In this document: positions 1-6,445 of the stretch, in pieces
How the letters are laid out: the number at the start of each line of letters is the position of its first letter
Numbering within the stretch: position 1 is the stretch's first letter
Origin: Alphaproteobacteria bacterium
Lineage (GTDB): Bacteria > Pseudomonadota > Alphaproteobacteria > Puniceispirillales > UBA1172
Direction: 5' to 3'
Assembly (NCBI GenBank): GCA_021296375.1
Contig: JAGWAQ010000062.1
Span: forward strand, 1 to 8,661
Length of the DNA stretch: 8,661 nucleotides
Translations under genes and position numbers: made by a program
The notes under the pieces: generated by a model
The model's input: only the letters and a program-made list of their open reading frames with translations
Told to the model about the DNA's origin: nothing
The model's database searches: none

Positions 1-759
1 TTGGAGGTAGGTTTCGGCATGATCGGGCGGGGTGTCATGGTCTGGGTTAATGCGGCTGATTTCATCTTGCAGTGACGGCGAGCTGCGGGGGGTGATGCGA
101 TCCACCATCGAGCAAGGGAAGGTGACGTTGGTGCGCACCCAATCCGCCAGCGCGGTGTTGTTCCGGGCTTCGATATAGGTGATCAACGCCCCTTCCAGCA
201 TCTTGCCGTTACTGCGGATATTGTCACAGCACATGATGGTAATAGGGGCATTGATGGTGGCGGCACGGTGGGCCAGGGCTTGGGCCAGAAACGCGTAAAT
301 CGTCTCGACATTTTCACCGCGAATACCTGCGGCAACAGGTGCGGCGTCAAGGTCAAGCTTGCCGTCGTTATCAAGGTAATACCCGCTTTCCGTTACCGTT
401 ATCGTGGCGAGGCTGAGTGACGGGCGGGCAAACAAATTTTTTCCGGCGTCAGGGTCGGCGGCGGCGTCAACAAATTCGACGTGCGAGCGCACAAGACGAA
501 AATTCTGGGTGCCATCAGGGGCGATGGTTTTCACCACATAACCGTCCCTTGCGGCGGCGATATCCTGAAACGCGCCGGAATCCTGCGCCCGCAGATTAAC
601 GGCCGCGATGCCCCAGCGGGTGTCCCCCGTGGCTTGCATGGCGTCATCGATATAAACCGCCTGATGGGCGCGATGAAACGCCCCGAGGCCAATGTGGGCA
701 ACGCCGGTTTCGCAGGACGAGCGGTCATAATTGGTGTGGTATAAAGTAAATTCAGTCAT
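1..759 (-). CDS. mtlK: Mannitol dehydrogenase-family polyol/hexuronate oxidoreductase, N-terminal 253 codons (runs off the left edge)
   Basis: NAD(P)-dependent long-chain dehydrogenase expected to oxidise D-mannitol or a similar polyol to the ketose in the cytoplasm. The frame is open from the ATG at 759 to base 1. Visible family motifs are GLGAFHRAHQ (residues 24-33, nucleotide-binding start), TVTESGYY (121-128), CCDNIRSNG (177-185) and CSMVDRITP (216-224). Family members are about 480-500 residues, so only the Rossmann half is here, and the catalytic lysine of the C-terminal half lies outside the window. The ATG overlaps the stop of the upstream AraC gene by 8 nt (ATGACTGA), and I see only a weak Shine-Dalgarno, so translation is probably coupled. 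The same family includes fructuronate reductase and arabinitol dehydrogenase. The transporter, regulator and fructokinase nearby favour a polyol substrate, but the symbol (Rhodobacter naming) is by analogy only. Confidence 0.9.
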   Translation of the reverse strand, partial: MTEFTLYHTNYDRSSCETGVAHIGLGAFHRAHQAVYIDDAMQATGDTRWGIAAVNLRAQDSGAFQDIAAARDGYVVKTIAPDGTQNFRLVRSHVEFVDAAADPDAGKNLFARPSLSLATITVTESGYYLDNDGKLDLDAAPVAAGIRGENVETIYAFLAQALAHRAATINAPITIMCCDNIRSNGKMLEGALITYIEARNNTALADWVRTNVTFPCSMVDRITPRSSPSLQDEISRINPDHDTPPDHAETYLQ

Positions 760-1651
760 CCATGATCACTCGTGATGGTTGCAGCTCAACCCGCGTCATG
801 TTGCGGTAGGCTGAAGGGGTGGTGTTTTTGATGCGCCGGAAATGACGATTGAAATTGGCAAGGTTGCGGAAACCCACCTCATGACAGATCGTTGCAATTT
901 TCTCATCAGTGCCTTGCAGCATCGAGCAGGCCTGGCCGATGCGGACGCGGGTTACAAATTCGGTGAACCGGCTGCCTGTCAGCTTCTGGAAATTGCGGAC
1001 AAAGGCGGTGACGCTCATGTTGGTCATTTCAGCCGCTTTTTCAAGGCTGATGTCGTCAGAAAAGTTTTCCGTGATATGGTCGATAATATTGGAAATATTG
1101 GAATGTTTTGCCTTGAAATTGGGGCGGGCAACATTGGTTTCCGACAGCCGCTTCTGATGCGGATGCTTTTTCGCCATCATCAGGAATGTCAGCAGTTTCA
1201 GGATGCGATCAGCGCCTTTGGCGTCACGGATCTCCGCAAACTTAGTCTGCGCCAGTTGCTTGTCAAAATTGACAAATTCAATGCCGACGCTGGAACGTTG
1301 CAGCAGCTCATCAAGCTCACGGAATTCCGGGAACGCATCGATCAGTTTGGTGATGCTGGAAAGATTGAACTGCACGAGCATGTCACGCAATTCAACGCTT
1401 TCATTACGGGGAAGGTCATCCGTGACCCAGTTGTGGGGCAGGTGAGGGCCGACCAGAAACAGTGACCCCGGCCCGAATTCCCCAATGTAATCACCGACAA
1501 AAGCCTTGCCATGGGTGTCAACGATGAAATGGAATTCCAGCTCTTCGTGGCTATGCCAACGGCACAGGTTTGTAGGCCAGCCGTGCTCAAGGTAACGGAT
1601 GGATTCAACCGCGCGGTCAACAAATTCAAATTCAGGGGTGATCATGGACAC
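752..1651 (-). CDS. AraC/XylS-family transcriptional regulator with N-terminal cupin domain, likely activator of the polyol genes
   Basis: A 299-residue protein of normal AraC-family length. The N-terminal half looks like a cupin sensor: RWHSHEELEF (31-40) and GPHLPHNWV (68-76) carry the usual histidines. The C-terminal half has two helix-turn-helix motifs, roughly 202-223 (SLEKAAEMTNMSVTAFVRNF) and 250-273, followed by the family signature ending in TTPSAYR (277-283). In Pseudomonas fluorescens the AraC-type protein MtlR activates the mannitol operon, and the neighbours here suggest the same role; that is inference. The start is taken as GTG 1651 because GGAG (1661-1664) sits 9 nt upstream of it. 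An in-frame ATG at 1645 is two codons later, with 15 nt to the same GGAG. The gene is placed unusually, between the second permease and the dehydrogenase, and its stop overlaps the dehydrogenase start. Confidence 0.92.
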   Translation of the reverse strand: MSMITPEFEFVDRAVESIRYLEHGWPTNLCRWHSHEELEFHFIVDTHGKAFVGDYIGEFGPGSLFLVGPHLPHNWVTDDLPRNESVELRDMLVQFNLSSITKLIDAFPEFRELDELLQRSSVGIEFVNFDKQLAQTKFAEIRDAKGADRILKLLTFLMMAKKHPHQKRLSETNVARPNFKAKHSNISNIIDHITENFSDDISLEKAAEMTNMSVTAFVRNFQKLTGSRFTEFVTRVRIGQACSMLQGTDEKIATICHEVGFRNLANFNRHFRRIKNTTPSAYRNMTRVELQPSRVIMDD

Positions 1652-1660
1652 GCCAGTTTA

Positions 1661-1664
1661 CTCC
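1661..1664 (-). promoter_or_regulatory. Shine-Dalgarno GGAG deciding the AraC start
   Basis: GGAG on the minus strand lies 9 nt before GTG 1651 and 15 nt before ATG 1645, which favours the GTG. A perfect TATAAT (minus strand, 1670-1665) directly abuts it. That box cannot act as a -10 for a message that keeps this ribosome site, because transcription would start near 1658, downstream of GGAG. Only one of the two elements is likely to be functional. Confidence 0.5.
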
Positions 1665-1679
1665 ATTATACAACGCACT

Positions 1680-1742
1680 GAACTACACGGCGGGGGCACT
1701 GAACTACACTGCGGGGGCGCTGAACTACACGGCGGAGGCGCG
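1680..1742. repeat. Three tandem copies of a 21-bp G-rich unit upstream of the AraC gene
   Basis: Units are 1680-1700, 1701-1721 and 1722-1742. Each begins GAACTACAC (last base T in unit 2) followed by a GCGG(G/A)GGC core. Unit 2 differs from unit 1 at two positions and unit 3 at four. The array fills the gap between the second permease and the AraC gene and begins 29 bp upstream of the AraC GTG. Twenty-one bp is two helical turns, the usual spacing of AraC-type direct-repeat half sites, so an operator role is possible. A simple replication-slippage array is equally possible. Confidence 0.9.
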
Positions 1743-1790
1743 GTAGCAGATGCGCCAGCGTTGCAAGAATATGAACACAAAACCGCCCGG

Positions 1791-2627
1791 TCATTTGACG
1801 GCACCAAAAGTTAACCCGCGAACCAATTGTTTCTGGCAGAACCAGCCCAGCACCACGATCGGCCCCACGGCGGCGGTGGATACCGCCGACAGTCGCCCGA
1901 AGAACAGCCCTTCAGGGGCGCGGTTGCCTTCGATCAGTTTTGACAGGGTCGCGGCTTCTGTTGTGGTCAGGCGGACCGTCCAATAGGCTTCGTTCCAGCA
2001 GGAAATAAAGCACAACAGCGCGGTTGAGGCGAGGCCACCCCATGCCAGCGGCAACACGATATCCTTGATTTCACCCCAAACACTGACGCCATCCATCTTG
2101 CCGGCCTCGATGATTTCTTTCGGGATTTCCTTGAAATAGGTGAACAGCATCCAGATGACAATCGGCAGATTGATCAGGCTCAACACGATGATGACCAGGA
2201 AATGAGTGTCAAAAATGCCCAGGAAATTTTTTGTCAGAAATGTCATGGGGTAAAGCACAGCGGCGGCAGGCAGCATCTTGGTGGACAGCATCCAGACCAG
2301 AATGTCTTTGGTGTGGCGGCCGGGGTTAAAGGCCATGGCGTAAGCCGCAGGAACCCCCACAAACAGCGTGAATGCCGTCGCAAAAACCGAGGTGATGACG
2401 GAATTCCTGGCAAACCGCCAATAGTCATAATTGGCCGTCATGTTGACGTAGTTTTCCAGCGTCGGCGTGAAGGCAAAGAGGAATTCCGGCTTGACGGCAT
2501 CGGCGTCGGTTTTGAAGCTGGTGAAGCCAATCCAGAAAATAGGGAAGAAGAACATCAGCCCGGCTGTCCACGCCAGCACCGGCCAGAACACACGCCCGAA
2601 AGATGATTTTTTTTCAAGTGCAGACAT
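1791..2627 (-). CDS. smoG: ABC transporter inner-membrane permease, SmoG/MtlG (MalG-like) type
   Basis: Second membrane subunit of a CUT1-type carbohydrate importer, 278 residues, normal for the family. Hydrophobic segments are visible near 17-37, 76-100, 108-128, 142-163, 197-212 and 246-264. The cytoplasmic EAA loop that docks the ATPase is at about 174-193 (EAG...DG...I-LP). The C-terminus QKQLVRGLTFGAVK and the WNEAYW segment (211-216) resemble the polyol-transporter MtlG/SmoG subgroup as I know it, so mannitol, sorbitol or arabitol is the likely cargo. The ATG at 2627 is 3 nt after the stop of the upstream permease, which implies translational coupling. A run of eight A on the coding strand (2614-2607, codons 5-7) lies just inside the start. 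The symbol is by analogy. Confidence 0.93.
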   Translation of the reverse strand: MSALEKKSSFGRVFWPVLAWTAGLMFFFPIFWIGFTSFKTDADAVKPEFLFAFTPTLENYVNMTANYDYWRFARNSVITSVFATAFTLFVGVPAAYAMAFNPGRHTKDILVWMLSTKMLPAAAVLYPMTFLTKNFLGIFDTHFLVIIVLSLINLPIVIWMLFTYFKEIPKEIIEAGKMDGVSVWGEIKDIVLPLAWGGLASTALLCFISCWNEAYWTVRLTTTEAATLSKLIEGNRAPEGLFFGRLSAVSTAAVGPIVVLGWFCQKQLVRGLTFGAVK

Positions 2628-2630
2628 GGG

Positions 2631-3572
2631 TTAATCCATCAGGTTCTTGCCGACAATGCGGAGCAGAAAAATAGCGACGATATTGGCCAACACCACCGCC
2701 AGAATACCGGTGGCACTGGCGGCGCCAATGTTGTTGGAGGCAAATTCACCGATCAGGTAAGGCAGGTTCTTGTTGCCGTTACCGCGGCTGACGATCTCAA
2801 TCTCGGCGTAAAGCGACAGGTGAAAAATAGCCTGGATCATCACCACAATGGCGATCGGCCGCGCCAGATGCGGCAGCGTCAGGTTACGAAACTGTGACCA
2901 GGCGTTGGCGCCATCCAGAATAGCCGCTTCTTTTTGCTGCTGGTCTTCCGATTGCAGGGAGGTCATGAAAATCAGCACCGCAAAAGGGGTCCACTGCCAG
3001 GTCACCATCGTGATGACGGCGATAGCGGATGTTTCGGTGCCGCGGAAGGAGATCGGCTCAAGCGTTGGCCAGAGCGAGAAGAAATGCCCCAGCACAGGGA
3101 AATCCTTTAAGGAATTGATGCTGTTGTTCAGCCCTTCCACCGCCAGGCCATTAAGCCCCAGCACAGGATCAAGGATCATGTTGATCCACAGAACTGCGTT
3201 CACCGCCGGCATCACGAAGAACGGGGAAATCATCAGCACCCGAACAATACCGCGCCCCGGGAAGGAGCGGTTGACCAGCACCGCGATCGCCAGCCCCAGC
3301 ACAACGGTGAGGGTAATGACACCGCCGACGATGAACAGGCTGTTTTCCACCGCCATCCAGAAATCCTTGGCTTTATAGAGGACGTATTCGTAATTGCCCC
3401 AGCCGCGCCAGTTGTCGATGCTGGGGGTCGTCCATTCCGGCTTGCGCAGATTGTTCAGAACGTAACGGATGAACGAGAAAAACAGCGTCATTCCCAGGGG
3501 GACAAGCATCCATACCAACAACAGAATAACGGCTGGTGCTTGCAGTAATCTTGGCAAAGTCCGGTTGGTCAT
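2631..3572 (-). CDS. smoF: ABC transporter inner-membrane permease, SmoF/MtlF (MalF-like) type
   Basis: First membrane subunit of the carbohydrate importer, 313 residues, with six likely membrane segments (about 13-35, 78-100, 112-134, 183-206, 236-257, 287-307). The EAA loop is well preserved at 215-234 (EAAILDGANA...LTLP) and should contact the missing ATPase. The periplasm-side stretch between the third and fourth segments (about 135-182) seems longer than in many MalF-like sugar permeases; this is an impression, not an alignment. The start ATG 3572 has only a weak AGG-type ribosome site upstream. The gene is separated from the binding-protein gene by 174 bp containing a strong stem-loop, and is followed 3 nt later by its partner permease, so the two permeases are one translational unit. 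The symbol is by analogy with Rhodobacter smo genes. Confidence 0.93.
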   Translation of the reverse strand: MTNRTLPRLLQAPAVILLLVWMLVPLGMTLFFSFIRYVLNNLRKPEWTTPSIDNWRGWGNYEYVLYKAKDFWMAVENSLFIVGGVITLTVVLGLAIAVLVNRSFPGRGIVRVLMISPFFVMPAVNAVLWINMILDPVLGLNGLAVEGLNNSINSLKDFPVLGHFFSLWPTLEPISFRGTETSAIAVITMVTWQWTPFAVLIFMTSLQSEDQQQKEAAILDGANAWSQFRNLTLPHLARPIAIVVMIQAIFHLSLYAEIEIVSRGNGNKNLPYLIGEFASNNIGAASATGILAVVLANIVAIFLLRIVGKNLMD

Positions 3573-3601
3573 GGGCCTAAGTAATTCAGCAGGTGAACGA
3601 T

Positions 3602-3634
3602 TTGTTAATAATTTATAAATTAAATAATCTTGTC
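3602..3634. other. AT-rich tract between binding-protein and permease genes
   Basis: A markedly A+T-rich stretch (TGTTAATAATTTATAAATTA and following bases) lies 30-62 bp upstream of the first permease start. It could hold a secondary minus-strand promoter for the permeases or be an unstructured RNA linker. I could not identify a convincing pair of -35/-10 hexamers. Confidence 0.3.
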
Positions 3635-3698
3635 ATCACTCTCGCCAGTTGGGGGCGTATCATTGCCGTCGCCAAGCAAGCGATAGATGTTTCAAAGA

Positions 3699-3729
3699 GG
3701 AAAGGCCCAGTCAAGAACCAGGCCTTTCC
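3699..3729 (-). terminator. Perfect 9-bp stem-loop after the binding-protein gene (attenuator or mRNA-stabilising hairpin)
   Basis: The arms GGAAAGGCC (3699-3707) and GGCCTTTCC (3721-3729) are perfectly complementary, with a 13-nt loop. The structure begins 18 nt past the binding-protein stop codon. On the minus-strand transcript the downstream arm is followed by TCTTTG, a poor U-tract, so read-through is expected. Such hairpins between a binding-protein gene and its permeases commonly protect the upstream mRNA from 3' exonucleases or act as partial terminators, making binding protein more abundant than permease. That function is inferred here. Confidence 0.7.
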
Positions 3730-3746
3730 GAATGTACAGACTACGC

Positions 3747-5030
3747 TTAGTAGTAACCGGCTTCTGACATGATGGCGTCAGCAGCGGCCTGTGATGCAGC
3801 CAGGGCGTCGTCAACAGACTTGGCACCGGACAGCGCCGCGGCCATTTCCTGAGCAACAGCACTACCTACTTCAGGGAATTCCGGAATAGCGGCAAACTGA
3901 ACGCCAACATATGGCTTCATGTCAGTCGCTTCAGGAGCAGCAGATTCGATCGCGGCCATTTCAGCAGCGGCGAAACCGGCAACAGCCTGGAATTCTGGGT
4001 AGGCGTAGGTGGATGAACGCGTACCGGTTGGTACGGAACCCCAACCGAAGTCCTTGTGGTTGGCAACGGCCTGGATGTAAGCCTTTGAGGTTGCCCATTC
4101 GATGAACTTCTTGGCTTCGTCAGCGTTTGGTGAGCCGGCAGGAACTGCCATTGCCCATGCCCACAGCCAGTTTGCACCAACAGGGTTACCTGCATTTGGT
4201 GACTGGGCGTAAGCAACACCGTCAACTTCAAGGAATGAAGCCGCGATGGTGGCGTCGATCCACATGCCACACTTGCCTTCGTTGTAAAGCGCAAGGATTT
4301 CGTTGAATGAGTTGCCTTCAGAACCTGGAGGGCCGTAGTTGCCCAGCAGATCAACGTAGAAGTTGATGGCCGCTTTCCATTCGTCGGAATCGATGGTTGG
4401 ACGCATGTCCTTGTCGAACCATGCCCCGCCGAAGGAGTTCACGACGGTGGTGATGAAGGCCATGTTGTCACCCCAGCCTGGCTTGCCGCGCAGGCAGGCG
4501 CCGTAAACACCGGCATCAGGGTTGTGGATGGCAGCAGCAGCGGCCTTGATGTTATCCCAGGAATCGTTGTTGGCGATGGAAACGCCAGCAGCATCGGTCA
4601 GGTCCTTGCGGTACATGACCATTGATGATTCGCCGTAGAATGGCGCCGCGTAGAGGGTGCCTTCATGTGACAGGCCATTGCGAATGGCTGGCAGCATGTC
4701 GTCAACGTCATAACGTGCACCGAAGCTCAGTGGCTCGATCCAGCCTGCAGCACCCCAGATTGGAGCTTCCTGCATGCCAATGTTGATGATGTCGTACTGG
4801 CCACCACCGGTTGCTGTGTCAGAAGTGACCTGCTCACGCAGAACGCCTTCTTCCAAAGAAACCCAGTTGAGCTTGACGCCGGTCACACCGGTGTAAGATT
4901 CAGCAACTTTTTGCATGTTGATCATGTGACCGTTGTTAACGATCGCAATGGTCAACTCAGTTGCACTCGCGACACCGGCGAAACCAATAGCTGTAGCCAT
5001 GGACAACGCAGATAAACGTAATGCTTTCAT
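3747..5030 (-). CDS. smoE: Periplasmic polyol-binding protein of the ABC transporter (SmoE/MtlE type, SBP family 1)
   Basis: Extracytoplasmic solute receptor that delivers substrate to the two permeases, 427 residues. The start ATG 5030 is chosen over an in-frame ATG at 5099 because GGAGAG (5040-5035) lies 4 nt upstream and a clean signal peptide begins there: MKALRLSALS with a hydrophobic core, and an ASA cleavage site after residue 23. The mature part contains segments typical of the polyol receptors, ACLRGKPGWGD (178-188) and GKCGMWIDATIAASFLE (252-268), with two cysteines (C179, C254) that might pair. There is no lipobox, so it should be a soluble periplasmic protein. It is the first gene of the minus-strand cluster and is followed by a stem-loop, a layout typical of the most highly expressed subunit. 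The exact sugar alcohol cannot be read from sequence alone. Confidence 0.94.
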   Translation of the reverse strand: MKALRLSALSMATAIGFAGVASATELTIAIVNNGHMINMQKVAESYTGVTGVKLNWVSLEEGVLREQVTSDTATGGGQYDIINIGMQEAPIWGAAGWIEPLSFGARYDVDDMLPAIRNGLSHEGTLYAAPFYGESSMVMYRKDLTDAAGVSIANNDSWDNIKAAAAAIHNPDAGVYGACLRGKPGWGDNMAFITTVVNSFGGAWFDKDMRPTIDSDEWKAAINFYVDLLGNYGPPGSEGNSFNEILALYNEGKCGMWIDATIAASFLEVDGVAYAQSPNAGNPVGANWLWAWAMAVPAGSPNADEAKKFIEWATSKAYIQAVANHKDFGWGSVPTGTRSSTYAYPEFQAVAGFAAAEMAAIESAAPEATDMKPYVGVQFAAIPEFPEVGSAVAQEMAAALSGAKSVDDALAASQAAADAIMSEAGYY

Positions 5031-5034
5031 TGTT

Positions 5035-5040
5035 CTCTCC
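5035..5040 (-). promoter_or_regulatory. Strong Shine-Dalgarno GGAGAG fixing the binding-protein start
   Basis: GGAGAG lies 4 nt before ATG 5030. It supports the start that leaves a normal signal peptide and argues against the upstream in-frame ATG at 5099, which would place 23 polar residues before the signal peptide. Confidence 0.8.
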
Positions 5041-5051
5041 CATAAGTGAAA

Positions 5052-5066
5052 TCGGGCAAATCCCGA
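5052..5066 (-). other. Small hairpin in the 5' leader of the binding-protein mRNA
   Basis: TCGGG and CCCGA arms (5052-5056, 5062-5066) form a perfect 5-bp stem with a 5-nt loop, ending 11 nt upstream of the Shine-Dalgarno. It might stabilise the 5' leader. The short stem may also be chance. Confidence 0.35.
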
Positions 5067-5109
5067 ATAGTTAATTGGGCCATCACAACGCCCGTTCATC
5101 TAGTACAAT

Positions 5110-5180
5110 GTTGCCTGCAACTGATACAAAAGTCACGCAAACAACTGAAATTTGTCAAAGTGGTGTAATTTTACTATTAG
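5110..5180. promoter_or_regulatory. Divergent control region between binding-protein and fructokinase genes
   Basis: The 227-bp gap (5031-5257) holds several candidate elements. A plus-strand promoter is plausible: TTGTCA (5152-5157), 17-bp spacer, TATTAG (5175-5180), serving the kinase. Just upstream are two direct repeats CAACTGATA (5118-5126) and CAACTGAAA (5142-5150), 24 bp apart, placed as an activator site would be. The inverted repeat GTTGC-CT-GCAAC (5110-5121) overlaps the first. TTTGTCAAA (5151-5159) is symmetric around its centre and also supplies a minus-strand TTGACA, but I could not find a good matching -10 for the transporter operon. Binding by the AraC protein is inference. Confidence 0.4.
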
Positions 5181-5257
5181 AAATGGACGAATTGTTTCAT
5201 GGTGGGGTATCAAGAAATTGTCTCCTGAAGCCCTGATATTGCCGAAAAGAGGATGAA

Positions 5258-6286
5258 ATGGCTGTTCCGTCGACCATCATTGTGGGTGGTGAAAACCTGA
5301 TCGATTTTGTGGAAACACATGATATCAACGGGATACCCCAATATAGCGCCAATCCGGGCGGTTCACCGTTCAATGTTGCGATTGCCGCCGCCCGTCTGGG
5401 GAATCCGGTGGATTACCTGTCGCCCCTGTCGACGGACCGTCTCGGCAAATTGCTGGCGGAACGATTGCTTGGCAGTGGGGTTGCGGTCAAGGCGCCTCGG
5501 CTCGATGCCCCGACCTCGCTGGCGGTGGTGTCGCTGGAGGAGGGCCAGCCGACTTACCAGTTCTACCGCAAGGATACCGCCGAACGGCTGATCACCCGCC
5601 AGGGGCTGCAGGATGCGCTGAAGTCGGATCCCTGGGCCTTTCATATCGGCTCACTGGCGATTTCCGGCGGCGAGGACGCGGTCATGTGGCATGAGTTCTT
5701 CACGCAATGTTATCAGCGGGGTTACCAGCGGGGTTTTCAGGGGGGTCAAGAGCAGGGTTATCAGCACGATTCCGGTGAAGCCGCGGTGATCACCTCGCTT
5801 GACCCCAATGTACGGCCGGCGCTGATCGAGAATCGCGCGGGCTACATGGCGCGGCTTGAGGATATGTTTACCCGCGCCGATATCATCAAACTCAGCGATG
5901 AGGACATCGCCTGGCTTTACCCGGAGATGGAGATCATGGCGGCGTTCGACCATCTCTGCGCGATCTCGTGCAAAGGGCTGCGGGTCTTGACGCGTGGCGG
6001 CGACGGGGCGATTGCATCAAGCCCTGTTGCGCGGGTCGAGACCCCCGCCCGGCCTGTTCACAACCTTGTCGATACCGTCGGGGCAGGGGATACGTTTATG
6101 GCGGCGATGCTGGCCTGGCTTCCGGCCCATGGCAAAACCTCACGGGCGGACCTGCACGCGCTTTCAGAACGTGACCTTGGTGCGATGACGGCATGGGCCG
6201 CGCAAGCCGCCGCCATGAATTGCCAGCAGCAGGGGTGCAATCCCCCCCATCTGGCAGAAATGACGCCATCATCAGGCGGGGCCTGA
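5258..6286 (+). CDS. frk: PfkB-family fructokinase with a repeat-coded Q/G-rich insertion
   Basis: ATP-dependent cytoplasmic sugar kinase expected to convert fructose made by the dehydrogenase into fructose-6-phosphate. The N-terminal GGENLIDFVE (10-19) and PGGSPFNVA (33-41) form the first PfkB signature. DTVGAGDTF (272-280) is the second, with D278 the expected catalytic base. The tail NCQQQGCNPP (321-330) resembles the end of bacterial fructokinases. At 342 residues it is about 30 longer than typical. Part of the excess is a tetrapeptide-repeat insertion at 152-171 (YQRG YQRG FQGG QEQG YQHD), encoded by 12-bp tandem DNA repeats. ATG 5258 has GAGGA (5249-5253) 4 nt upstream. A run of seven C (6242-6248) near the 3' end could slip. 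The stop codon lies in the first of three 18-bp tandem repeats. It is divergent from the transporter operon. Confidence 0.92.
   Translation: MAVPSTIIVGGENLIDFVETHDINGIPQYSANPGGSPFNVAIAAARLGNPVDYLSPLSTDRLGKLLAERLLGSGVAVKAPRLDAPTSLAVVSLEEGQPTYQFYRKDTAERLITRQGLQDALKSDPWAFHIGSLAISGGEDAVMWHEFFTQCYQRGYQRGFQGGQEQGYQHDSGEAAVITSLDPNVRPALIENRAGYMARLEDMFTRADIIKLSDEDIAWLYPEMEIMAAFDHLCAISCKGLRVLTRGGDGAIASSPVARVETPARPVHNLVDTVGAGDTFMAAMLAWLPAHGKTSRADLHALSERDLGAMTAWAAQAAAMNCQQQGCNPPHLAEMTPSSGGA
5711..5770. repeat. 12-bp tandem repeat inside the fructokinase gene
   Basis: Units start at 5711, 5723, 5735, 5747 and 5759. The first two differ by one base (TATCAGCGGGGT, TACCAGCGGGGT), the third and fourth are more diverged, and the fifth keeps only TATCAG. 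The phase is in frame, giving YQRG, YQRG, FQGG, QEQG, YQHD. The array lies between HEFFTQC and AVITSLDPN, probably a surface loop of the kinase fold. Confidence 0.88.
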
Positions 6287-6325
6287 CCCTCAGGCGGGGG
6301 CTGACCCTCAGGCGGGGGCTGACCT
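6272..6325. repeat. Three tandem 18-bp units spanning the fructokinase stop codon
   Basis: Units 6272-6289, 6290-6307 and 6308-6325 each read TCAGGCGGGGSCTGACCY (S = C or G, Y = C or T). Unit 1 carries the last codons and TGA stop of the kinase, and the later units repeat TCA-GGC-GGG-GSC-TGA in the same phase, so they look like duplications of the gene's own 3' end. Unit 1 contains the inverted repeat TCAGGC-GGG-GCCTGA (6272-6286). A further imperfect hairpin, CTGACCT/AGGaTCAG, follows at 6319-6336. There is no U-tract, so this is not a convincing terminator. Confidence 0.88.
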
Positions 6326-6445
6326 GACAGGATCAGCGCCCCTTCATGAGGACAACTTGCGCGCCGTTGCCCTGTGCTTATGCTGGCGGTGATCTGACAT
6401 GATCGCTTCACCACATCATCGCATCACTTTGGCTTCATGATGGCA

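Noticed and set aside
842..1465. 207-codon plus-strand open frame
   Set aside because: It is antisense to the AraC gene, whose domains are clear; its product has no recognisable features and no ribosome site was seen.
1665..1670. Perfect TATAAT on the minus strand as a -10 box for the AraC gene
   Set aside because: It has no -35 match at 16-18 bp and directly abuts the Shine-Dalgarno, so a transcript from it would lose the ribosome site. Kept only as a possible activator-dependent or leaderless start.
1778..1795. ACCGCCCGGT followed by T-rich sequence on the minus strand as a terminator after the second permease
   Set aside because: The palindrome leaves a 2-nt loop, or only a 3-bp stem, too weak for a terminator.
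5030..5099. Longer start (ATG 5099) for the binding protein
   Set aside because: It would put a polar 23-residue stretch before a complete signal peptide, and the strong GGAGAG belongs to ATG 5030.
6058..6414. 118-codon minus-strand frame with PPPEGQ repeats
   Set aside because: The repeats are the reverse reading of the 18-bp array, and the rest is antisense to the fructokinase.
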